This document shows positions 5,569-11,891 of a DNA stretch of 11,891 nucleotides, piece after piece. A program made the position numbers and the translations under genes. Under the pieces are notes generated by a model, which was not told the origin of the DNA, ran no database searches, and saw nothing but the letters and a program-made list of their open reading frames with translations. Numbering within the stretch: the first letter of the stretch is position 1; the number at the start of each line of letters is the position of its first letter. Source of the stretch: CACKLF01 sp002725175. GTDB taxonomy: Bacteria > Pseudomonadota > Alphaproteobacteria > Rhodobacterales > Rhodobacteraceae. The DNA is taken from assembly GCA_002725175.2 (NCBI GenBank), contig PBQX02000087.1:1-11891 (forward strand), given 5' to 3'.

Positions 5569-8540
5569 GTAGAAACCGTCTCCAAAGTGGTCTAATTGAT
5601 AAAACAAAGGAAATACATTTTTCTTTTAATGGAAGAAATCTTATAGGATTTAAAGGTGATACTCTTGCCTCAGCGTTATTCGCAAACGGAATATTCTTAG
5701 TTGGTAGAAGCTTCAAATACCATCGGCCGCGTGGAATTATTTCTGCTGGTTCTGAGGAGCCAAATGGGTTGGTAACAATTAAAAGAAGTGGTAGTACTGT
5801 TCCAAACGTACAAGCTACTACAATTGAATTATATCAAGGTTTGGAGGCATTTAGTCAAAATTGTTGGCCTTCTGTTGAAAATGATTTTTTGGCAGTAAAT
5901 GATTTGATTGCACCTTTCTTAACAGCTGGGTTCTATTATAAAACTTTTATGTGGCCTAAAAGTTTTTGGGAAGCTGTTTACGAGCCAATTATTAGAAGGG
6001 CTGCAGGACTTGGGGCTTTAAGTACCCAGTCTGACCCTGATGAATATGATAAAGGCTTTTTACATTGTGATTTACTCGTTGTTGGAGCTGGAGTGGCGGG
6101 CTTATGGACAGCGTGGCTTGCGGCTAAAGCTGGGGTTAATGTATTGTTAGTAGATGAAGATTTTTTGCCAGGAGGAAGAGCTCTATCTGAGACAGAAATA
6201 ATTGATGGAATGGAAGGAGCTGATTGGGCAGCGTCAATTCTTGATAAACTTAATGGTTTGAGCAATTTCAGATATCTTTCCAGGACTACTGTTTATGGCA
6301 CTTTTGATCACGGTATTTTTGGTGCCCTGGAAAGGGTTACGGATCATTTACTTACTTCACCTGAAGGAAAGCCTAGGCAAACGCTTTGGAGAATTTATTC
6401 AAAAGCATCTTTAATCTGTTCGGGGGCTACTGAGAGACTAATTGCTTTTGCAAATAATGATCGCCCTGGGATAATCCAGGCAGGAGCCTTAAGATCCTAC
6501 GTTAACCGCTGGTCTGTTAAAGCAAAAGGATCAGTTGTTGTTTTTTCAAGTACAGATGATGGGGAAAGAACTGTTAAAGATTTATTAGAGAAGGGTATTT
6601 CAGTTCGTGCATTAATAGATTCGAGGACAGATCAGCAGTCAGATAATCTAGAAGATAGTGATGTTGAGATATTTCAAGGTGCAAAAGTAGTTGATACATT
6701 TGGACGGCGAGGCATAACCCAAGTTAAATTAGAAACTTCGACCAGAGAGTACAAAACGTTAGATTGTAGTTTTCTAGCGGTATCAGGGGGATGGAATCCT
6801 AATATTCATCTAACTAGTCATCATCGGGAAAGACCAGTCTGGAGTGAAAGAATTCATTCTTTTTTGGCTGCCGATAGTTTGCCTAACAACATGACAGTTG
6901 CTGGTGCGGCATCAGGCGATTTTTTAACTTCAGAAATTTTTAAGAATTCGGCTAAAAAAGTAGAAAAGATTATTAAATCTCTTGGTTTCTCAAAAATAAA
7001 ATATAACCTTCCTACAGTTGAGAATTCAATCTCTGCAAAGCTGGACGATGATCCTTTTTGGTATGTTCCATATGGAAATAAGAGGGCATGGGTTGATTTT
7101 CAGAACGATGTTACCGTGAAAGATATTAAGCTCTCCCATCAAGAAGGTTTTATTTCTGTAGAGCATTTAAAAAGATATACCACTCTGGGAATGGCAACTG
7201 ATCAAGGTAAGAACTCTAATGTGATTGGGTTGGCTATTATGGCTGAAGCAACTGGTAGATCAATAGAGGAAACAGGTACAACGATTTTTAGACCTCCGTA
7301 TAACCCAGTTCCAATTGGAGCCTTTGCTGGAAGATCAAGAGATAAAGATTTTCGACCAGTTAGGTTAACGCCATCGCATAAATGGGCAGAGGAAAATGGG
7401 GCAGTATTTATTGAAACTGGTCAGTGGCTAAGGGCTCAATATTTTCCACGTAATGGCGAAAGTCATTGGCGCCAATCCGTTGATCGTGAAGTATTGCAGA
7501 CTAGGTCTTCTGTTGGAATTTGTGATGTATCTACTTTGGGAAAAATCGACATTCAAGGAAAAGATTCTGTTGAATTTATTAACCGAGTTTATTCAAATGG
7601 GTTCGCAAAACTGCCTGTTGGCAAAACGCGGTATGGTCTCATGTTGCGTGAAGATGGTATGGTAATGGACGATGGGACAACGGCTCGGCTGGGAGAAAAT
7701 CATTTCGTGATGACTACGACCACTGCAAATGCAGTTGGGGTTTTTAGGCATTTGGAGTTTTGCAGGCAATGTTTGTGGCCTCATTTAGATGTTCACTTAA
7801 TTTCAACGACGGAGTCGTGGGCTCAATTTGCTATTGCGGGACCAAATTCACGAAAACTTCTCAGTAAGGTCGTTGATAAGGAATTTGATATTTCTAATGA
7901 TTCTTTTCCTTTTATGGCTTGTAGAGAATTGACCGTATTCTCAGGGTGTAGAGCTAGGTTATTCAGAATTTCTTTCTCTGGAGAGTTGGCGTATGAGGTG
8001 GCTGTGCCCTCCAGATTTGGTTATTCGATGATGTCAAACCTTCTTGCTGTCGGTAAGGAGTTTGATGCGGTGCCATATGGCACTGAAGCACTTGGGGTTA
8101 TGAGAATAGAAAAAGGGCATGCCGCCGGTAATGAATTAAATGGTCAGACGACAGCTAGAGATTTAGGAATGGGTGCTTTAGTATCGACAAAAAAGGACAG
8201 TATTGGGGCAGTGCTTTCAAGGCGCGAAGGTTTAAATTTGGATGGTGGCTATACTCTTGTTGGCTTTAAGCCAGTCAATAGGGAAGATACTCTCGCAGCA
8301 GGATCTCATATTTTTTCGGAAGGTGCTAAGGTTAATGCTAAGTTTGATCAAGGATATCTTACTTCCGCTGCTTATTCTCCCATTCTTGAGAGTTCAATAG
8401 CGATAGGATTTCTAAAAAGGGGGAATGAGAGAAAGGGTGAGCAGGTTAGAATTATTAATTTGCTAGCTAATTCTAATATAAAAGCAGAAGTGGTGAGTGC
8501 TCACTTTGTGGATCCAGAAGGGGAGAAATTACGTGGCTAG
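5565..8540 (+). CDS. soxA: Sarcosine oxidase, alpha subunit (SoxA)
   Basis: This 991-residue protein is the usual length for SoxA, which binds NAD+ and tetrahydrofolate and shares the FMN with SoxB. Domains in order: an N-terminal ferredoxin-like region with VGRSFKYHRPRGIISAGSEEPNG (from residue 46), which lacks iron-sulphur cysteines as in other SoxA; an NAD(P)-binding Rossmann domain with DLLVVGAGVAGLW (GxGxxG at 174-179) and GGRAL after the second strand; a mid region with GATERLIAFANNDRPGI; and from about residue 604 (HKWAEENGAVFIETGQWLRA) a GcvT/aminomethyltransferase-like folate-binding domain containing GVMRIEKGHAAGNELNGQTT, typical of this family. The ATG overlaps the soxD stop by 4 bp, and the 3' end overlaps soxG. 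No frameshift is evident. Confidence 0.95.
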   Translation: MSRNRLQSGLIDKTKEIHFSFNGRNLIGFKGDTLASALFANGIFLVGRSFKYHRPRGIISAGSEEPNGLVTIKRSGSTVPNVQATTIELYQGLEAFSQNCWPSVENDFLAVNDLIAPFLTAGFYYKTFMWPKSFWEAVYEPIIRRAAGLGALSTQSDPDEYDKGFLHCDLLVVGAGVAGLWTAWLAAKAGVNVLLVDEDFLPGGRALSETEIIDGMEGADWAASILDKLNGLSNFRYLSRTTVYGTFDHGIFGALERVTDHLLTSPEGKPRQTLWRIYSKASLICSGATERLIAFANNDRPGIIQAGALRSYVNRWSVKAKGSVVVFSSTDDGERTVKDLLEKGISVRALIDSRTDQQSDNLEDSDVEIFQGAKVVDTFGRRGITQVKLETSTREYKTLDCSFLAVSGGWNPNIHLTSHHRERPVWSERIHSFLAADSLPNNMTVAGAASGDFLTSEIFKNSAKKVEKIIKSLGFSKIKYNLPTVENSISAKLDDDPFWYVPYGNKRAWVDFQNDVTVKDIKLSHQEGFISVEHLKRYTTLGMATDQGKNSNVIGLAIMAEATGRSIEETGTTIFRPPYNPVPIGAFAGRSRDKDFRPVRLTPSHKWAEENGAVFIETGQWLRAQYFPRNGESHWRQSVDREVLQTRSSVGICDVSTLGKIDIQGKDSVEFINRVYSNGFAKLPVGKTRYGLMLREDGMVMDDGTTARLGENHFVMTTTTANAVGVFRHLEFCRQCLWPHLDVHLISTTESWAQFAIAGPNSRKLLSKVVDKEFDISNDSFPFMACRELTVFSGCRARLFRISFSGELAYEVAVPSRFGYSMMSNLLAVGKEFDAVPYGTEALGVMRIEKGHAAGNELNGQTTARDLGMGALVSTKKDSIGAVLSRREGLNLDGGYTLVGFKPVNREDTLAAGSHIFSEGAKVNAKFDQGYLTSAAYSPILESSIAIGFLKRGNERKGEQVRIINLLANSNIKAEVVSAHFVDPEGEKLRG

Positions 8541-9102
8541 ATTGGCTTTGAAACCGTTAAATGCTCTTGGGGGGAAGGATTTAGAAAGAAGTTCTTTTAA
8601 TGGTATTGAAATCACAGAAAAACATCTGAATTCTTTAGCTTCCATAGGTTGCTCGGGTCCTTTGCTAAAGAATTTTTCAAAGAAATTAAAATCTATATTT
8701 GATATAGAGGTTCCTGGTCCAGGAAAATCAATAACTTCACAGAAAGTTAGGGTAAGTTGGACTGCTCAAGGGCAGTGGTTTATTGAGAGTGATGAAGTTT
8801 TCTCCCAAGGTTTTGATATTTATCTATTAGAAAAATTAGGTAAAGAGTTTGCGGTTACAGATCAAAGTGATGGGTGGGTGAAGTTTTCTTTATCTGGAGA
8901 TAATATATTAAAAGCTTTGGAAAAATGCATCATGCTTGATCTTTATAAGATGCCTGGAGGTAGCTTTAGCAGGTGTTCATTAGAGCATATAGGGGTCTAT
9001 CTCCTATGCGAAAAAGCCAAAAGAGATTTTCTAATTTATGGTCCTAGATCCTCTGCAAATTCATTGCATCACGCTTTAATTCAAGCTTCGATTTCCGCTT
9101 AA
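8533..9102 (+). CDS. soxG: Sarcosine oxidase, gamma subunit (SoxG)
   Basis: The gamma subunit is a small GcvT/YgfZ-like component of the sox tetramer. The protein has 189 residues from the chosen start, MARLALKPLNALGGKDLERS, and contains VTDQSDGWVKFSLSGDNILKALEKC and a C-terminal LLCEKAKRDFLIYGPRSS block, as is usual for SoxG. I chose the GTG at 8533-8535 over the upstream in-frame ATG at 8497. It is preceded by AGGGGAG with a 7-nt spacer, the protein then begins at the conserved N-terminus, and the overlap with soxA is only 8 bp, against 44 bp for the ATG. The operon ends here: the stop is 3 bp from the stop of the convergent AraC gene, leaving no room for a terminator between them. Confidence 0.9.
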   Translation: MARLALKPLNALGGKDLERSSFNGIEITEKHLNSLASIGCSGPLLKNFSKKLKSIFDIEVPGPGKSITSQKVRVSWTAQGQWFIESDEVFSQGFDIYLLEKLGKEFAVTDQSDGWVKFSLSGDNILKALEKCIMLDLYKMPGGSFSRCSLEHIGVYLLCEKAKRDFLIYGPRSSANSLHHALIQASISA

Positions 9103-9105
9103 ATA

Positions 9106-10119
9106 TTATATGGCAGATGGGACTGCTAAATTTTGAGTAACCCGAAACTCATTTTGCCTTTGTCTATCTTTAGTAGGTGCTGAGCCATATTTTCTTTTAT
9201 AGTGAAGATGAAGTGCGCTCGATGAGGAAAAGCCAGTATCCATGGCAATGGAAATAAGAGAATTATTAGTATTTAGAACAAGGTGCCGTGCGTGGTTTAA
9301 GCGTACATTCCTATAATACTGTAACGGGCTTTGGCTTGTGTATTTCTGAAATAATCTTTCTAGATGCCTTGGAGATATTCCTATATTCTTCGCAATATCT
9401 GATACTTGAAGCGTAATCTCAATATTTTCAGAAAAAATTTTAATTGCATTTTGTACCTGCTTAGGCAAACTATGAGTCGTTTCATCTGTGTGTTGTAGTG
9501 GTTTACGTTGGGTTATCTCAGATGTTCTAATATATGGGTGTTGAAACCAGCAAGCTACTTCTGTCATTAATACAGACCCTAATTCTTTTTCAATTATAGT
9601 AAGCATTAGGTCAAAAACTGCTCCAGCGCCAGAAGCAGTGTATCTGTTTTTGTCTACCGCAATTACCGAATTACTGTGTCTTACATTGAGAAATTGTGAT
9701 CGAAAAACATGTTCATAACACCAATGCACAGAGCATTGAATGCCTTCCATTATGCCAGATTTTGCTAAAGGAAAAATGCCACCACTGAATGCTCCAATAG
9801 CTATACCAGACTTAAATAATCTCCTTATTGTTGCATTTGCCCTACCCGGGTTTTTGAATTTCGAAGTAGGTGCACTTAAGATAAAAAGAAAATCTCCATC
9901 AGAAATTTTTTCTAAGTCCAAGTCATTATCGAAACTAACTTTAGCACTAGATTTTGTGGGCACCTGATTTTCCGAAACCAAACTCCATTCGAAAAGTTCA
10001 TAGCCTATTATTTCATTGGCAACTCGTAATGGCTCAATAGCTGACGACAAACATCCCATCGGGAATCCATCCATAGTAAGAAAAAACATTTTTATTTTTG
10101 GTCTGCTGTTTTTTAGCAT
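9106..10119 (-). CDS. GlxA-type AraC family transcriptional regulator (DJ-1/PfpI domain plus AraC HTH)
   Basis: This 337-residue regulator has two domains. Residues 8-195 form a class-I glutamine-amidotransferase/DJ-1-like effector domain (KMFFLTMDGFPMGCLSSAIEPLRVAN; elbow IGAFSGGIFPLAKSG at 108-122, where S112 sits at or near the place of the usual Cys, so catalysis is unlikely). Residues 220-320 form the AraC DNA-binding domain, with helix-turn-helix motifs at about 237-258 (SDIAKNIGISPRHLERLF) and 287-308 (ISIAMDTGFSSSSALHLHYKR). This architecture is shared with GbdR, SouR, CdhR and ArgR of Pseudomonas, which activate betaine, sarcosine, carnitine and arginine catabolism. Lying tail-to-tail with soxG, it is the likely sox activator, although the inducer cannot be read from sequence. 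The ATG has AGGA 5 nt upstream. Its 190-bp upstream region is shared with the divergent amidotransferase gene. Confidence 0.92.
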   Translation of the reverse strand: MLKNSRPKIKMFFLTMDGFPMGCLSSAIEPLRVANEIIGYELFEWSLVSENQVPTKSSAKVSFDNDLDLEKISDGDFLFILSAPTSKFKNPGRANATIRRLFKSGIAIGAFSGGIFPLAKSGIMEGIQCSVHWCYEHVFRSQFLNVRHSNSVIAVDKNRYTASGAGAVFDLMLTIIEKELGSVLMTEVACWFQHPYIRTSEITQRKPLQHTDETTHSLPKQVQNAIKIFSENIEITLQVSDIAKNIGISPRHLERLFQKYTSQSPLQYYRNVRLNHARHLVLNTNNSLISIAMDTGFSSSSALHLHYKRKYGSAPTKDRQRQNEFRVTQNLAVPSAI

Positions 10120-10262
10120 TTTAGTCCTAAAGTGAATGAATGATTATTTTGAGGTTAAGATTCTCAGAAAAATTTAATTAAGTAAATGTTTTTGTGGTCC
10201 TTCGACTGCAATGTCAAATCTAGTGGGTAATTTTTTTTAAATCTTTTTAATTTTTGTAAGCT

Positions 10263-10280
10263 ATTATCAAAAATGATAAT
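10263..10280. promoter_or_regulatory. Inverted repeat in the amidotransferase promoter region (candidate operator)
   Basis: ATTATCA-AAAA-TGATAAT is a perfect inverted repeat with 7-bp arms and a 4-bp spacer. It ends 29 bp before the amidotransferase ATG, so it would overlap the core promoter; -10-like TATATT or TATTAT sequences follow directly. The arms resemble half sites found in Fur-type boxes but in the opposite order, so I do not assign a regulator. The remaining 10120-10262 gap, upstream of the AraC gene, is AT-rich and has no other structure I can support. Confidence 0.4.
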
Positions 10281-10309
10281 GTTATATTATTCGTATTTGG
10301 AGAAACTTG

Positions 10310-11029
10310 ATGAGAATTTTAATTTTGCAACATGCAAAAGTGGAACATCCTGGATATTTTAGAGAACTGCTTGACGAAGATGGGCACCAATGCACCACTA
10401 TTCATCTTAATGAAGGTCAAGATTTGCCACCCATAGATAACTTTGAAGCTCTTTGGGTCTTGGGAGGGCCCATGGATGTTTGGGAGGAATCGAAGTATCC
10501 TTGGCTTGTAGGCGAGAAAAATTTTATCAAAGAGGCTGTTGTAAATAAGGGTGTGCCTTATTTGGGGCTTTGCCTTGGACATCAGTTGCTAGCGGAAGCT
10601 CTGGGGGGAGAGGTTGGGTTGTCAGAGCATCCTGAAATTGGTGTAATGGAAGTTCAGCTTACTGAATTTGGAGCTTCAGGTGTCTTTTTTGATGGGCTTG
10701 ATGAAAGATTTAAATGTTTGCAATGGCACAGTGCAGAAGTGACTAAATTGCCAAATGATGTGCAAATTTTAGCAACTTCGGAGAAATGCTCTGTACAGGC
10801 AATGCGTTGGGGCACACGCGCTCATTCGGTACAGTTTCATTTCGAAGTAGAAGATGAAACGGTCGAGAATTGGGCTGGCATACAAGAATATAAGAAAGCA
10901 TTGGAAGTAGCTATGGGTCCAATGGGTGTTGAAACTCTTCAGAAAGCATGCCAAGAAAATATGGTTAATTTTAAATCCAATGCAGAGAGAGTTTATTTAA
11001 ATTGGATGCAGACATCTGCAAGAACTTAG
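10310..11029 (+). CDS. Class-I glutamine amidotransferase (GMP synthase-like GATase1 domain, stand-alone)
   Basis: This 239-residue cytosolic protein has a complete class-I GATase fold. The oxyanion-strand glycines are in LWVLGGPMDVW (48-58), the nucleophile C88 is in YLGLCLGHQLLAEALGG, and the His/Glu pair H177 and E179 is in SVQFHFEVED. All three catalytic residues are present, so glutaminase or gamma-glutamyl chemistry is likely. No synthetase domain or partner gene is adjacent. Stand-alone members of this group are often annotated as GMP synthase-like proteins, and some act on gamma-glutamyl compounds or on polyamine derivatives; which applies here is unknown. I chose the ATG at 10310 over the TTG codon just before it because GGAG (10299-10302) lies 7 nt from the ATG. 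Its stop overlaps that of the convergent GntR gene, which is a candidate regulator. Confidence 0.9.
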   Translation: MRILILQHAKVEHPGYFRELLDEDGHQCTTIHLNEGQDLPPIDNFEALWVLGGPMDVWEESKYPWLVGEKNFIKEAVVNKGVPYLGLCLGHQLLAEALGGEVGLSEHPEIGVMEVQLTEFGASGVFFDGLDERFKCLQWHSAEVTKLPNDVQILATSEKCSVQAMRWGTRAHSVQFHFEVEDETVENWAGIQEYKKALEVAMGPMGVETLQKACQENMVNFKSNAERVYLNWMQTSART

Positions 11030-11718
11030 GTGCCCGATGCTCTTGTTAATGATAATCTAGCGGTTTCTAAGTGATTTTTCATTAAGCTAGCAGCTGTTTC
11101 AGGTTCCCTAGATTTAATTGCATCTATTATTTCTCTATGCTGGTTATTATAGGTTTTTATGGTTTCTTTATTTAGTGTTAAATTTCTAGCTTTTGTCCAT
11201 TCTGCTTGCCCTCTTACAGCAGTAATTTGACTAATGATCCATATCAAGAGTTTGTTCCCTGTGCTTTCAGTTAAGGTCGTATGAAAAGTTGTATCAGCTG
11301 ATGCAAACTCTACTGGGTCGTCCTCACTTTTTTCCATTTCGTAGGCGAGTTTGTCTAATGAATCAAAATTTTGCTTTGTGCCATATAAAGTTATTAGTCG
11401 GCATACATGGGGTTCCAGTGCAAATCGGGCGTCGATTAGCTCGAGAGGATTTGCATTTTCGATAGGTGAGATAATATTCTTTGAGCGATCATATGAAACA
11501 AAAGCACCGCTTCCTGAGCGAATTTCAATTAATTTTTCAGCTTCAAGCAGTCTTAAGGCTGCTCTAACAGTTCCTCTGGAAACTGAGTAAATTTCAGTAA
11601 AAACTCGTTCGGACGGTAACCTATCCTTGAATAAAATCTTACCGCTTAAGATTTCCTCACGAATTCTTGACGCTATCCCATTAGATCCAATTTTGCCTTC
11701 TAGAACGAAATTCAGCAT
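11026..11718 (-). CDS. GntR family transcriptional regulator, FadR/FCD subfamily
   Basis: This 230-residue regulator has an N-terminal winged HTH (residues about 12-75, with LPSERVFTEIYSVSRGTVRAALRLLEAEKLIEI as its core) and a C-terminal FCD ligand-binding domain. The FCD metal-site pattern is intact: D142 and H146 in ADTTFHTTL, H194 in NQHREIIDAI and H216 in MKNHLETAR. FCD regulators usually repress carboxylate or amino-acid catabolic genes and release DNA on binding a small acid. The ATG at 11716-11718 has AAGGA about 10 nt upstream. It converges on the amidotransferase gene with a 4-bp overlap of stop codons. The AT-rich upstream region carries TATACCAA half sites that suit a GntR operator, so it may control itself and a gene beyond the right edge. 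Confidence 0.93.
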   Translation of the reverse strand: MLNFVLEGKIGSNGIASRIREEILSGKILFKDRLPSERVFTEIYSVSRGTVRAALRLLEAEKLIEIRSGSGAFVSYDRSKNIISPIENANPLELIDARFALEPHVCRLITLYGTKQNFDSLDKLAYEMEKSEDDPVEFASADTTFHTTLTESTGNKLLIWIISQITAVRGQAEWTKARNLTLNKETIKTYNNQHREIIDAIKSREPETAASLMKNHLETARLSLTRASGT

Positions 11719-11789
11719 AAAACGTTGGTCCTTTTAGTTCAAATTTTCTACTAATGTTTATTAATCCTGATAAATTTAATCAACAATTA

Positions 11790-11817
11790 ATTATAATGAT
11801 TTTCCAATAATTGATAA
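11790..11817 (-). promoter_or_regulatory. Candidate sigma70 promoter of the GntR gene
   Basis: Read on the minus strand, TTATCA (11812-11817) and TATAAT (11790-11795) are spaced by 16 bp, giving a 4/6 match at -35 and a perfect -10. The implied transcript would have a leader of about 65 nt. The region is extremely AT-rich, so chance matches are easy. Confidence 0.3.
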
Positions 11818-11824
11818 TATAATG

Positions 11825-11870
11825 TACCAATTATATACCAAAGTAAACAAAAAAGACTATTTTTGGTATA
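11825..11870. promoter_or_regulatory. TATACCAA/TTTGGTATA inverted-repeat cluster, candidate GntR operator
   Basis: TATACCAAA (11834-11842) and TTTGGTATA (11862-11870) are perfect 9-bp inverted arms with starts 28 bp apart. A further TACCAA lies at 11825-11830, 12 bp ahead of the same sequence inside the first arm (11837). FadR-type GntR proteins often bind palindromes containing GGTATACC- or TGGTNNNACCA-like half sites, so binding by the adjacent regulator is a reasonable guess. The site lies just upstream of its candidate promoter and beside a possible start of a gene to the right. Confidence 0.4.
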
Positions 11871-11891
11871 TTTTTTGTTTGTAAATGGCAT

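Noticed and set aside
8497..8532. Upstream in-frame ATG for soxG
   Set aside because: It adds 12 residues not expected in SoxG and has no good Shine-Dalgarno sequence; the GTG at 8533 has AGGGGAG at ideal spacing.
10307..10309. TTG codon as the amidotransferase start
   Set aside because: The ATG follows directly, with better spacing from GGAG and the usual MRILILQH N-terminus.
11834..11880. Hairpin plus T-rich run as an intrinsic terminator on the plus strand
   Set aside because: No plus-strand gene ends nearby (the nearest is 800 bp upstream, beyond a convergent gene), the stem has only two G/C pairs and the spacer is 19 nt; an operator fits better.
11885..11891. ATG near the right edge as the start of a further gene
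   Set aside because: Only two codons are visible and no Shine-Dalgarno sequence precedes it, so it cannot be supported.
1..11891. CRISPR array, tRNA, insertion sequence or toxin-antitoxin pair
   Set aside because: No spaced direct repeats, cloverleaf structures, transposase motifs or small paired genes were seen; the gaps between genes are short and accounted for.

Overview
The window is an AT-rich, gene-dense bacterial segment with short Shine-Dalgarno-led genes, many 4-27 bp junctions and no mobile elements, tRNAs or repeat arrays that I can see. The gene set (heterotetrameric sarcosine oxidase SoxBDAG, NnrU, a GlxA/GbdR-type AraC regulator, an FCD-type GntR regulator, an HTD2-like hydratase) suggests a marine, AT-rich alphaproteobacterium. 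This is an inference from gene content and protein style; no rRNA or marker gene is present. Two ambiguous bases (N at 4380 and 4386) suggest a draft or population-consensus assembly.

Layout. (1) Bases 1-1515, minus strand: an M19 membrane-dipeptidase-family gene (493-1515) followed by the N-terminal part of a MaoC/HTD2-like acyl-CoA hydratase that runs off the left edge (1-422). (2) Bases 1708-3764, plus strand: a compact three-gene unit encoding an NnrU-family membrane protein, a divergent pyrroline-5-carboxylate-reductase-like protein and a sigma-like glutathione S-transferase. It is followed by an AT-rich palindrome with a T tract. (3) Bases 4018-9102, plus strand: the operon soxB-soxD-soxA-soxG, with tight or overlapping junctions and TTG and GTG starts for soxD and soxG. 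Its upstream region holds two TGKCCG direct repeats exactly 21 bp apart. (4) Bases 9106-10119, minus strand: a GlxA-type AraC regulator, tail-to-tail with soxG and only 3 bp away. (5) Bases 10310-11029, plus strand: a class-I glutamine amidotransferase. (6) Bases 11026-11718, minus strand: a GntR/FCD regulator whose stop codon overlaps that of the amidotransferase. A strongly AT-rich upstream region with TATACCAA half sites closes the window.

How it fits together. SoxBDAG oxidatively demethylates sarcosine (N-methylglycine), or a related secondary N-methyl amino acid, passing the one-carbon unit to tetrahydrofolate. The adjacent GlxA/AraC regulator belongs to the same broad class as GbdR and SouR, which sense dimethylglycine and sarcosine in Pseudomonas, so it is the obvious candidate activator. 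An M19 dipeptidase also lies in the Pseudomonas aeruginosa glycine-betaine/dimethylglycine locus, so its presence nearby may not be chance. The roles of the P5CR-like, GST and NnrU genes are open. The most unusual points are a SoxD that lacks most of the expected zinc ligands, and the P5CR-like/GST pair next to it, which could signal a substrate other than plain sarcosine.
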